DNA from: Methanoregula sp964409915
Lineage (GTDB): Archaea > Halobacteriota > Methanomicrobia > Methanomicrobiales > Methanospirillaceae
Length of the DNA: 64,000 nucleotides
NCBI GenBank assembly: GCA_964409915.1
Contig: CAYPEQ010000008.1
Span: forward strand, 1 to 64,000
Reading direction: 5' to 3'
A program made the translations under genes and the position numbers. Position 1 is the first letter of the stretch; every line of letters starts with the position of its first letter. This document shows positions 16,589-23,632 of this stretch, piece after piece. The notes beneath the pieces are model-generated. The model was given only the letters and a program-made list of their open reading frames with translations, did not search any database and was not told the DNA's origin.

Positions 16589-18024
16589 GGCACAACACCG
16601 GCCTGTTCGATTGCCCGCAACATCGCAGCTGCTTTATTCTCAGTTTCAATCCACTCTTTTTCCGGTACCGAGTCAGCGACTATTCCGGCCCCAGTCTGGA
16701 TATACGCCAGCCCGTTTTTCACGCTTACCGTCCGGATCGCTATAGCAAATTCGAGATTCCGGTCAAACCCAATATAGCCCACGGCACCTGCATAGAGGCC
16801 GCGGGCATCCGGTTCGGTCTCGCTGATGATCTGCATAGCGCGGATCTTTGGGGCCCCGGAAACCGTTCCGGCCGGGAAACAGGACTTGAGCGCATCGTAG
16901 CAGTCGAGATGGTCCATGAGTACTCCCTGGACTGTCGAGACCAGGTGCTGGACATGGGAAAACTTTTCTACACCCATAAACTCAGTAACATCAACAGAAC
17001 CGAACTTGCAGACCCTACCCACATCATTTCGTGCAAGATCGACGAGCATAGTATGTTCAGCCCGCTCCTTCCTGTCAAGCAGGAGTTCCTGGGCAAGTCG
17101 TTTGTCCTCGCTCCTGTCAAGGCCCCGGGGTCGGGTGCCGGCAATAGGTACGGTTGTTACCCGGCGTTTCTCCACCCGTACAAGCATTTCAGGGCTTGCT
17201 CCGATCACCTGCTCATCTCCGAAGTCAAGGTAGTACATATAGGGACTCGGGTTGATTGCCCTCAATGCAGTATATACGGGGAACGGATCTGAACTGATGG
17301 CACATTCCATTCTCCGTGAAAGTACCGCTTGGAATATATCTCCCGCCACAATGTGATCTTTAATCCCGTTCACTGCTTCTGTGAATGCTTCCCGGCCGGT
17401 ATTGTCCGTTATTGGGGGAGATTTTTTGGATTGTATATTGACCGTCTTTGCCGGCACATCCGCAACAGTCAAGATCTGGTCTGATAGTTCAGCAATATGT
17501 GAGGCACAACGCTGGTATTCCGCCAAAGGATCAGTATCATAGGTCAGGAACGGGCTTGAAAAAACAAATAGCCTATGGTCACGGTGGTCGAAGACGATAC
17601 AGTCTTTGGTCAGCATGAACCGGGCATCGGGGGTTCCCTGCGATGACCGGTTCCGGTGATCCGGCACCCGGTCAAAAAGGGAATGTACAATATCGTAAGA
17701 GAAGTACCCAACCATCCCGCCGAAAAACCGCGGGGCTTTAAGATTAACGTAATGAAACCGGGAAAGGATACACCGGATCTTATCGACCGGATTGGTTCCA
17801 TCCGGTTCATGGGCAATGGCAACAAATGCATCGCTGCCAGTTACAGATACCTCCCGGCCAAGAGTGATCACGCAGGCGGGGTCAATACCAACGTATGAAT
17901 AACGAGCGATCTTTTCGCTTCCTTCCATGGATTCAAGAAGGAACCCGGATCCTGTCCGTGTTTTTAAAAACACATCAAGCGGTGAACACTGCGGAAGCGG
18001 GAGTTGAGTGCAGAGGGGGATCAC
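16585..18024 (-). CDS. trpE: Anthranilate synthase component I
   Basis: TrpE makes anthranilate from chorismate. The tryptophan-feedback site is visible as L-L-E-S (residues 28-31 from the GTG). The chorismate-binding half follows with F-Q-A-V-L-S-R, P-I-A-G-T-R-P-R-G, D-L-A-R-N-D and F-P-A-G-T-V-S-G-A-P-K. The GTG at 18024 is the only ordinary start in frame, giving 479 residues, but it lies inside a conserved strand (P-L-V-I-P-L) and has no ribosome site. The frame continues upstream with TrpE-like residues to an AUC or AUU codon behind an AAGGAG site, so the real protein is probably 502 or 503 residues. The feature is drawn from the conservative GTG start. Confidence 0.95.
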   Translation of the reverse strand: MIPLCTQLPLPQCSPLDVFLKTRTGSGFLLESMEGSEKIARYSYVGIDPACVITLGREVSVTGSDAFVAIAHEPDGTNPVDKIRCILSRFHYVNLKAPRFFGGMVGYFSYDIVHSLFDRVPDHRNRSSQGTPDARFMLTKDCIVFDHRDHRLFVFSSPFLTYDTDPLAEYQRCASHIAELSDQILTVADVPAKTVNIQSKKSPPITDNTGREAFTEAVNGIKDHIVAGDIFQAVLSRRMECAISSDPFPVYTALRAINPSPYMYYLDFGDEQVIGASPEMLVRVEKRRVTTVPIAGTRPRGLDRSEDKRLAQELLLDRKERAEHTMLVDLARNDVGRVCKFGSVDVTEFMGVEKFSHVQHLVSTVQGVLMDHLDCYDALKSCFPAGTVSGAPKIRAMQIISETEPDARGLYAGAVGYIGFDRNLEFAIAIRTVSVKNGLAYIQTGAGIVADSVPEKEWIETENKAAAMLRAIEQAGVVP

Positions 18025-18108
18025 CAGCGGTTTAGGCTGATCGGTTACTGCGGTAAGGTACTCCTCTGGTCCAAGATTAAGTGTGGTCTGAATGATATTA
18101 CGCTCCTT
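18025..18108 (-). other. Probable trpE N-terminal extension with AAGGAG site and AUC/AUU start
   Basis: Reading upstream from the GTG at 18024 in frame gives 23 or 24 more codons without a stop back to ATT (18091-18093) and ATC (18094-18096). The residues include P-E-E-Y-L-T-A-V, which resembles the first helix of TrpE proteins. The strong ribosome site AAGGAG at 18103-18108 lies 6 bases before the ATC and 9 before the ATT. There is no ATG, GTG or TTG in this frame upstream of 18024 before a TAG stop. A sequencing error or a damaged start codon is the alternative. Confidence 0.6.
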
Positions 18109-18136
18109 ATTTGTCTCTTTTACCCGCTACCGGGTT

Positions 18137-18196
18137 TCAAGCATGAGAAACACAAAGAGGAAAGCAGTGTCTTCGCTCCCGTTTTTCCTGCTCCAT
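18137..18196 (-). other. Short ORF in the trp leader (19 codons)
   Basis: The trp leader between promoter and trpE contains an ATG-started frame of 19 codons. It encodes many Glu and Arg residues but no tryptophan codon, and it has no ribosome site. It is therefore not a bacterial-type Trp leader peptide and may be chance. Confidence 0.15.
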
Positions 18197-18260
18197 TTGT
18201 TTTTTCAAAGATCCGGGGAAGTCTCAATCACCAGCTTCAATGCTTATTTTTGGTTGTTGT

Positions 18261-18276
18261 TGTACATATTTATACA
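18261..18276 (-). promoter_or_regulatory. trp promoter: TATA box with two TRP-box-like hexamers
   Basis: On the minus strand the promoter reads TGTATA, four bases, TGTACA. The TATA box (18265-18274) overlaps both hexamers. TGTACA is the consensus TRP box bound by the TrpY repressor of Methanothermobacter; the second copy differs by one base. The two lie 10 bp apart, one helical turn. Transcription would start near 18243, giving a leader of about 150 bases before trpE. Repression by a TrpY-like protein is an inference from the motif. Confidence 0.55.
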
Positions 18277-18418
18277 TTATTGTTATTTTATGTGTGTGTT
18301 GAAGCAAAGGAACTATGTTAAGTAAAAAAAATGGATTTTGCCGGGGGCAATATGTACCCGGAAATCCGGTTTCCTTTTTACTGATGTTAGGATTTACACG
18401 GAAAAAGAATCTAAAAAA

Positions 18419-18790
18419 TCATTCTATTTTTATTCCACGGTCTCGGAGTTTTTCTGCCTTCTTTTTTGAGCATTCCTCACACCGGAATTCTGGCACCGCT
18501 TCGTTGCTTTTATCATAGTCTCCGGATCGGACAAGCCTGTATCCCCGTGTCACTCTGCCGCAGTCTACGCAGGTGATATTCTCTTTTACCTCCCACTGCG
18601 CTGCAAGTGTCTGTGATGTAAAAATGAACTGATCCACCCAGAAGAAAATAAGGCCGCCAATGAGGTTAGCTATGATAGCGGCAACGAGATATCCCATACC
18701 TGCAAGAAGAATGCCGACACCGGCAAGGATGGGAGTACTTGCCTGCCACCGGAGCAGGTACAGTGCATATCGTTTGAAATTTATCCGCAT
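18419..18790 (-). CDS. Small membrane protein with a C-terminal Cys-rich domain
   Basis: I do not recognise a family. The 123-residue protein has two membrane segments (about residues 20-43 and 44-62) and then a cytoplasmic-looking domain. That domain has a C-x-x-C pair near 74-77 and a second C-x-x-C pair near 104-107, a spacing typical of a small zinc ribbon. The end is very basic. It is transcribed away from the 18904 gene with 113 bases between starts. It precedes the trp operon on the same strand but is separated from it by nearly 400 bases. A membrane-tethered nucleic-acid or protein-binding role is possible but unsupported. Confidence 0.6.
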   Translation of the reverse strand: MRINFKRYALYLLRWQASTPILAGVGILLAGMGYLVAAIIANLIGGLIFFWVDQFIFTSQTLAAQWEVKENITCVDCGRVTRGYRLVRSGDYDKSNEAVPEFRCEECSKKKAEKLRDRGIKIE

Positions 18791-18903
18791 GCAGGGATCT
18801 TGGGATTGGATTATTAAAGGGATTGTGTAACGTGCAAACGCAGTGGATGAGGACTATATACCCCGACGACAAATAGTATGAAATACACGCTCTGTGAGTA
18901 TCC

Positions 18904-19497
18904 ATGTGGCCGCATAAACAGCACTCGCTCGGGTGGATTTTTGTTTCACGGATGATTGGAATAATTTGTTTCCTGATCATCGTCGTTCTGGCAAATATCC
19001 TGACTTTTTACGTGGGAAACCCGCTCTACCATACAGGCGTTGATTTCCTGAACCTGAATTTCTGGCTGTTAATTCTAATTGGTATCATTATTTTTGTTGG
19101 CGATATTTTCGGAGCATTTCCTTTCCCGCTGAACCTGCCCGCTCCGATCATCAAAGCAATAGGCAGTGTTTTTGTTATTGCATTTGTGCTCCGGGTTTTT
19201 GAGTGGGTTGATACAGCTACCGGTAACAATATTTATCATTATTTTTGGTTGCTTTCTTTTGTTATCGTCCCGATAGTCTTTATTATCGTGCTATTGGCCG
19301 GCTACTATGAGATCATTTGTGATCTTTGGGCAAAAGCCAGAATCCGTGATGAATCTGAAACAGTTGTCCACGCTGCTGATTCAAACTCCTTCGCGCAATC
19401 CCCATCTCCGAAATCATGGGAAGATGTAAGTGCAGAGTTACGGATGATGTTGTACGAGATAATTCACCGTTTCCGTGAAGAAATACGGAGACGGTAG
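18904..19497 (+). CDS. Hypothetical integral membrane protein
   Basis: The 197-residue product has four predicted membrane helices (about residues 15-38, 50-72, 78-97 and 112-138). A polar tail of about 60 residues follows, with S/P-rich linker residues and a basic amphipathic end. No enzyme motif is visible and I do not recognise it. A TATA-like run near 18855 lies upstream. An alternative ATG at residue 17 would shorten the first helix. It is divergent from the Cys-rich membrane protein, and the two might be expressed together. Confidence 0.6.
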   Translation: MWPHKQHSLGWIFVSRMIGIICFLIIVVLANILTFYVGNPLYHTGVDFLNLNFWLLILIGIIIFVGDIFGAFPFPLNLPAPIIKAIGSVFVIAFVLRVFEWVDTATGNNIYHYFWLLSFVIVPIVFIIVLLAGYYEIICDLWAKARIRDESETVVHAADSNSFAQSPSPKSWEDVSAELRMMLYEIIHRFREEIRRR

Positions 19498-19564
19498 GTC
19501 GCATAGTATACAATAAACAAAATGGTGACAGACCCGTTCAGGAAACTTTTCCTCTTCCATTTTT

Positions 19565-19798
19565 TCACCAATCAGGATTTTCTATCCGGAATTTTCGCTC
19601 TTTTTCTGCGAGTTCTTCGGGTGAATGGGTCGCCGGCATACAGATGCATCTGTGTTCTGAAAAAATGCCATTCCTGAAACTGCCTTGGGGCTCATCCTTG
19701 TGGCAGGCGCCGAAAATATCAGTATCGCAGTCATGGTAGACCTGCGGAAGATTTTTTTCCCGGGCCAATGCTAGTGCTTCAAACCACGATCCAGCCAT
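19565..19798 (-). CDS. Small Cys- and His-containing protein, unrecognised
   Basis: The frame is open further upstream, but the part before 19798 overlaps the zinc-ribbon gene and reads as non-coding. From the ATG at 19798 the product is 77 residues with normal codon choice, four Cys, and H-D-C-D-T-D-I-F-G-A-C-H and C-I-C motifs that suggest metal or disulfide chemistry. A good TATA box (19820-19832) lies 28 bases before the ATG, fitting a leaderless message. It is the fourth minus-strand gene in the radical SAM neighbourhood. I know no family for it. Confidence 0.45.
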   Translation of the reverse strand: MAGSWFEALALAREKNLPQVYHDCDTDIFGACHKDEPQGSFRNGIFSEHRCICMPATHSPEELAEKERKFRIENPDW

Positions 19799-19819
19799 AA
19801 CAGCAGTTATTGCGGGATC

Positions 19820-19832
19820 GGATAATATACCA
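19820..19832 (-). promoter_or_regulatory. TATA box of the 77-residue Cys/His protein
   Basis: An A/T-rich run with T-A-T-A-T-T-A-T on the minus strand is centred near 19826. That is 28 bases upstream of the ATG at 19798 and suits a leaderless archaeal start. It is the main support for that small gene. Confidence 0.4.
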
Positions 19833-19889
19833 GCCTGTTGTGGCACACGGAATAATAGAATACCGAAAAAAAGAATAAATTTTGTACGA

Positions 19890-20069
19890 TTAGAACCGGG
19901 GTTTCCGGTGTTTGGGCAGGCAGTCCCTGCAGTAAACCGGCCTACCTTCAGTTGGCTTGAAGGGAACTTCGCACTCTTTTCCACAGTCTGAACAGACTGT
20001 CTTTGTCATTTCTCTGGGACCGAAATTTCTCGGGCCGCCAAATCCTTTTCTTTCCATTGTATTACTCAT
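19890..20069 (-). CDS. Small CxxC-x17-CxxC zinc-ribbon protein
   Basis: This 59-residue gene is shorter than most gene-calling cut-offs. After a Gly/Arg/Phe-rich N-terminal tail (residues 1-20), it shows V-C-S-D-C-G-K at 25-31 and Y-C-R-D-C at 46-50. The segment between reads E-V-P-F-K-P-T-E-G-R-P-V. This is the widespread CxxC-x17-CxxC small zinc-ribbon family found across archaea and bacteria, with no settled function; nucleic-acid binding is often guessed. A TATA-like run (20103-20115) precedes it. It lies 79 bases downstream of the radical SAM gene on the same strand. Confidence 0.8.
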   Translation of the reverse strand: MSNTMERKGFGGPRNFGPREMTKTVCSDCGKECEVPFKPTEGRPVYCRDCLPKHRKPRF

Positions 20070-20148
20070 GCAGTTTATATCTGCACATATTCATCGTACC
20101 ATTGAGTATAAATACATCTGCATCAGGTTGGATTGACGGCCTGCTCTT

Positions 20149-21276
20149 TTAGGGAATGATTTCGCACCCGTTGAACTTTTCATGGGCAAAATCCGAAATT
20201 TTGATGAGGCCTGATTCAATAAGCGCCTGCACACGGGGAAGTTCATCTATGAGTGCCTGATGCAGATTTTCCACTGTCCCGCACACCAGATGGCGGCCAG
20301 TCTCGTTCCAGGGATGCACAATAGCAGAATAGAGGCAACGCCCGCCACAGAACGTGTGGATACGACATGTTGTGCATTCGCCTCCTATGGGTATCCGGGG
20401 CAGGTTTCTGGGATCTGCATTCTTTATATGGCCGACATAATGGGATCTCATCCCAATCATAATCGGGCAGGGTGCGATGCTACCGTCGGTCATGATCGCA
20501 TAATTTGCGTGTCCTGATCCACACCGGAGGAGGGTCTCTTTTCCGTTCAGGAGATCTTCCATTGGATCGATGAATGGATACCAGCACCTGACCAGGCCAT
20601 GCTGTTCCATATCATCGACCCATGTTTTAACAAGAGCACGAATACCGGGGTTATAACTCCGGTCTACCCATTCCGCAAACCGGCGGCGGGACAGATCCCG
20701 CGAGAAGTTTGCATCCATCTGCCAGTGAATGGAAGAAAAGGGAAATTCCGGGTTTTCTGTGAGGTACCAGACCTCATCGAAAATATCGGTTTGCTCAGTT
20801 ACGGTCATCCGAGCAATCAGTTCGCCGCAATAACCGTTTGACCGGATCAGTTTTACATTCTTTATTACCCGGGAAAAAACACCGGTTCCACGGTTTTCAT
20901 CAGTGAGGGCTTCGCGTCCGTCAAGCGAGACAAGAATCGTCGATAATTTATTGATGATCTCCGGGGCGAGCTGATCGAGCAGGACACCGTTTGTCTGTAT
21001 CATGAATCGTTGTACCGGTGCCTCGCTGACAATTTTTTCGATAAGTTCAGACCTGAGGAGCGGTTCGCCACCATAAAATGTGAGGGTGGGAGCAGGATCC
21101 TGAGCAAGGAACCGGTAAAGCAGCTTGAGATCGTAGGTGAGGTCCGATGAAAGATCGGTATCAATCTCTATTTCCATTGTTTCTGGTAACCTGTCATCCT
21201 CTCTTTCAAATGCCTTTTCCCGGCAGTAACGGCAGCAGAGGTTGCAGTCATCAGTGAGAATGATATGGAAATACAT
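20149..21276 (-). CDS. Radical SAM/SPASM enzyme, putative peptide-modifying
   Basis: The 375-residue enzyme starts almost directly with the radical SAM cluster motif C11-x3-C15-x2-C18, followed by the SAM-binding F-Y-G-G-E-P (67-72). A C-terminal SPASM region has Cys at 252, 270, 301, 304, 310, 314 and 332, which would hold one or two extra Fe-S clusters. It resembles the archaeal putative peptide-modifying group typified by AF1577. SPASM enzymes usually act on ribosomally made peptides or on protein side chains; the substrate here is unknown. A 49-codon Cys-rich reading frame lies 81 bases upstream and two Cys-containing genes follow. A start near the first Cys is normal for the group. Confidence 0.85.
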   Translation of the reverse strand: MYFHIILTDDCNLCCRYCREKAFEREDDRLPETMEIEIDTDLSSDLTYDLKLLYRFLAQDPAPTLTFYGGEPLLRSELIEKIVSEAPVQRFMIQTNGVLLDQLAPEIINKLSTILVSLDGREALTDENRGTGVFSRVIKNVKLIRSNGYCGELIARMTVTEQTDIFDEVWYLTENPEFPFSSIHWQMDANFSRDLSRRRFAEWVDRSYNPGIRALVKTWVDDMEQHGLVRCWYPFIDPMEDLLNGKETLLRCGSGHANYAIMTDGSIAPCPIMIGMRSHYVGHIKNADPRNLPRIPIGGECTTCRIHTFCGGRCLYSAIVHPWNETGRHLVCGTVENLHQALIDELPRVQALIESGLIKISDFAHEKFNGCEIIP

Positions 21277-21357
21277 GAACTGATTCCTTTTATTATGGTA
21301 ATCGGTAATCCATAAATTTGCGTGCTACCGTCGAAAATCTATTGCAATGTATGAAAA

Positions 21358-21507
21358 CTACCTCTTGAATATACGATATCTGCGCAGTATTGTTGGTGAA
21401 ATTTTTGCATAAATATCACACATCAGTCCAACCTTACAAGACACGAAGACACGTTTTTCAGAGATGCCGCAGGCGGGGCAGGGTACTGCGCTGAAGCATC
21501 TTTTCAT
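21358..21507 (-). CDS. Candidate Cys-rich peptide upstream of the radical SAM gene
   Basis: This 49-codon frame on the same strand as the radical SAM gene encodes a basic peptide with Cys at 4, 10, 13, 24 and 30, including P-C-P-A-C-G. Short Cys-rich peptides are typical substrates of SPASM enzymes, so position and composition make it a candidate precursor. Against it: no clear ribosome site precedes the ATG, the C-terminal part is rich in Arg and hydrophobic residues, and I know no family match. A TATA-like run near 21573-21584 could drive it. Confidence 0.35.
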   Translation of the reverse strand: MKRCFSAVPCPACGISEKRVFVSCKVGLMCDIYAKISPTILRRYRIFKR

Positions 21508-21539
21508 GCGGCAACATCTTCGATGGTATTATCCTCATT

Positions 21540-21600
21540 CCCCTTTATTTCGGGGCTATTTTAGCAAACGGGGCTATATTATGACTTTTTAAATCGGGGT
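21540..21600. repeat. Short direct repeats CGGGGCTAT in the radical SAM/71-aa gene interval
   Basis: CGGGGCTAT occurs at 21551-21559 and again at 21569-21577, 18 bp apart. A further CGGGG is at 21596-21600. A CCCC run at 21540-21543 could pair with the first GGGG across an eight-base A/T-rich loop. The repeats sit where the promoter of the 49-codon frame would be and may be a protein-binding site. Confidence 0.35.
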
Positions 21601-21741
21601 TAATAGTGCGCCACAATACCGAAAATACCAATAAAAATATGGCCAAATTTCATAGTTCGACGTGTTTTCGACGGAAACCTTTTATATTATCAGGCGGTAA
21701 TTCTCATTATCAAAACCCAAATGTGGTTTTGAGGTGTTTAA

Positions 21742-21957
21742 ATGGGAACCAAAATTGGAAAGGAAAAAATTCAGCGCGAAAAGGGATTCCTGTATTTCAT
21801 CGGGAAAGACGGCTATGTATGGGCAGCCCCGATGAAACACAACAAGACCGGCAAGAAGAAGAAAGTCGGTACTGAAAAGATTGCCAAGGAAAAAGGCTTC
21901 ATGTATTACATTGGCAAAGACGGATTCGTCGCAAAAGCCAAGATGAAAAACGCATAA
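21742..21957 (+). CDS. Small basic protein with two tandem 35-residue repeats
   Basis: The 71-residue, Cys-free, strongly basic protein consists of two copies of one unit. Each has the pattern G-x-K-I-x-K-E-K-G-F-x-Y-x-I-G-K-D-G-x-V, with the second tyrosine position Phe in copy 1 and Tyr in copy 2. They are joined by an N-K-T-G-K-K-K-K linker near residues 34-41. A ribosome site GAGGTG lies just before the ATG, and a TATA-like run is at about 21680-21689. Similar small repeat proteins occur in methanogens and some bacteria without known function; binding to nucleic acid is a guess from charge. It diverges from the radical SAM region. Confidence 0.75.
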   Translation: MGTKIGKEKIQREKGFLYFIGKDGYVWAAPMKHNKTGKKKKVGTEKIAKEKGFMYYIGKDGFVAKAKMKNA

Positions 21958-22364
21958 CCAATCAATCATCTTTTTATCTTGTTTTGAAGCCAGGCAGAAA
22001 TCCCGGTTAATCCGGTGCTGCCCGGCTCTCCATTGTTTTCCTTGGACTAGAGAGCATCCTGCTTTTCATTTGAGCGATCTGGTAGCACTCAGGATATTGC
22101 ATCCTTGAAGGAAATAGCATAAGCAATGCATATGCATTCTATTGAGGAATCATAGGGCGCTATGTATACCCCTTTGTTTCCACTGGAAAATATTAATCTA
22201 TTTGAAATTTGTCGCCTATTTCCTCCAGAAGTATCGGGTGTAAGAGATCAAGTAACTACCCATGCCATATGCAAATAACTGTCTCAAAACGAGGGGGAAG
22301 AGACGTCAAAGGGCTGATGTGCTGCCATAATGTGACATTTTCAGGAAAAGGATCTTAAAAAATA
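21958..22364. other. Intergenic stretch with a 14-bp palindrome
   Basis: I find no gene in these 400 bases. A perfect 14-bp palindrome, AATGCATATGCATT, lies at 22125-22138. A T-rich run at about 21966-21976 could end transcription of the 71-residue gene. The right part precedes the tRNA pair and may include their 3' trailer. Confidence 0.45.
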
Positions 22365-22438
22365 TGGGCCCGTCGTGATTCGAACACGAGATCTTCGCCG
22401 TGTGAAGGCGACGTCATAGCCAACTAGACCACGAGCCC
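22365..22438 (-). tRNA. tRNA-Val (anticodon CAC)
   Basis: The minus strand folds as a 74-base tRNA. It has a seven-pair acceptor stem (GGGCTCG with CGGGCCC, including G-U pairs), a five-pair anticodon stem around the loop TTCACAC, and the TTCGAAT T-loop. The anticodon CAC reads GTG valine codons. CCA is not encoded. It lies three bases after tRNA-Gly, so the two are cut from one transcript. Confidence 0.93.
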
Positions 22439-22441
22439 TCA

Positions 22442-22512
22442 TGCATCGACCGGGAATCGAACCCGGGCTATAGGCTTGGAAGGCCTAAGTCATACCTCTA
22501 GACCATCGATGC
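22442..22512 (-). tRNA. tRNA-Gly (anticodon TCC)
   Basis: The minus strand folds as a 71-base tRNA with perfect acceptor pairing (GCATCGA with TCGATGC). The anticodon stem TAGGC/GCCTA closes the loop CTTCCAA, and the T-arm carries TTCGATT. The anticodon TCC reads GGA glycine codons. It is the upstream member of a tandem pair with tRNA-Val. Confidence 0.93.
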
Positions 22513-22645
22513 ACTGCGCTCTACAATTTTGGCGGGGTGTGTATTAATGCTTGCTTCTCCCGCATTAAAAATTCAAACTTAATCCCGAATAGTTTTGCTG
22601 GAAGGTTCATAAAATGCACAGTCCGTTGATCATGAAGAGACGGGA

Positions 22646-23530
22646 TTAATATCCCTGGATCTCAGCACTGATCCTTTCAAGGGCGGCAATTCTTTTCTCT
22701 ATGGGTGGGTGAGTGGAGAAGAGCTCCATAAGTGTGTTACCGGAAAGGGCCGGAATAATAAAGAACGCATTTGCACTTTCAATTTTGGCTTTTGCCTGGG
22801 GCGGGACAACTTCCATCCTTCCGCTGATTTTACCTAACGCTGAAATGAGTGCCTGGGGATTTCGCGTGATGAGTGCGCTTCCCCTGTCAGCGGCAAATTC
22901 CCGGTACCGGGAGAGTGCAAGCATCAACAGGGTACTGATGGCATAGACAACGATCGAGGCTACCCAGACGAGGATCCAGCCGGCGCCATTATCTCGATTA
23001 TTGCCTCCAAAGAGTGCCGTAAAAAAGAAACTCTGCATAATCATCGACGCAATCATAGCAACAAAACTTGCCATGGTCATCGTGAGAATGTCCCGGTTTT
23101 TCACATGAGAGAGTTCGTGTGCGAGTACCGCTTCAAGTTCATCTTTATTCAGGAGGCGCAGAATAGAATCGGTACAGGCAACCACGGCATGTTTTGGGCT
23201 GCGTCCCGTAGCAAATGCATTGGGTACCGGGCTCTGCATGATGGCGACCTTTGGCATGGGCAGATCGGCTTCATGGGACAATTTTTCTACCGTAGCGTAA
23301 AGTTCCGGATATTCATCTTTTGCAACAATTCGTGCATGTGTACTCCAGAGCACCAGTTTATCCGAAAAGAAATATTGGATAAACGCCATACCGACAGCAA
23401 GAAGTATTATTAACCCCAATCCAGCGCCAAACTCCAACAGGATGGTCATGAATACCAGATAAACGATGAAGAGGAGGAACATCGTCATCCACGATCTGGC
23501 TGTCAGACCCCAATCCCTTTTCCATTCCAT
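22646..23530 (-). CDS. htpX: HtpX-family membrane metalloprotease
   Basis: HtpX is a membrane zinc protease that degrades misfolded membrane proteins. The 294-residue protein has two N-terminal membrane helices (residues about 15-32 and 35-54) and the zinc motif H-E-L-S-H at 138-142. Two further membrane segments lie at about 150-170 and 185-207, and then comes the third zinc ligand in the E-F-A-A-D motif near 217. The N-terminal half also carries the N-A-F-A-T-G-R motif. It stands alone, downstream of a promoter region it shares with the divergent 23633 gene. Confidence 0.95.
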   Translation of the reverse strand: MEWKRDWGLTARSWMTMFLLFIVYLVFMTILLEFGAGLGLIILLAVGMAFIQYFFSDKLVLWSTHARIVAKDEYPELYATVEKLSHEADLPMPKVAIMQSPVPNAFATGRSPKHAVVACTDSILRLLNKDELEAVLAHELSHVKNRDILTMTMASFVAMIASMIMQSFFFTALFGGNNRDNGAGWILVWVASIVVYAISTLLMLALSRYREFAADRGSALITRNPQALISALGKISGRMEVVPPQAKAKIESANAFFIIPALSGNTLMELFSTHPPIEKRIAALERISAEIQGY

Positions 23531-23632
23531 ATTTAGTACATTTCAGCTGCTGTCGCATAAATGATTCTGAAATAGCAATACCGGCATGATAAGTAAAGGA
23601 ATCGAGGAAATATGGCTATAGTGATAAAATAA

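Noticed and set aside
18137..18196. A Trp-attenuator leader peptide before trpE
   Set aside because: The only short ATG frame in the leader contains no tryptophan codon and has no ribosome site.
18878..18955. A 25-codon frame overlapping the start of the 18904 membrane-protein gene
   Set aside because: It has two Cys but no conserved motif, overlaps a longer likely gene, and is short enough to be chance.
19799..19984. N-terminal part of a 139-codon frame extending the 77-residue Cys/His gene
   Set aside because: It overlaps the zinc-ribbon gene and reads as non-coding; a TATA box favours the shorter start at 19798.
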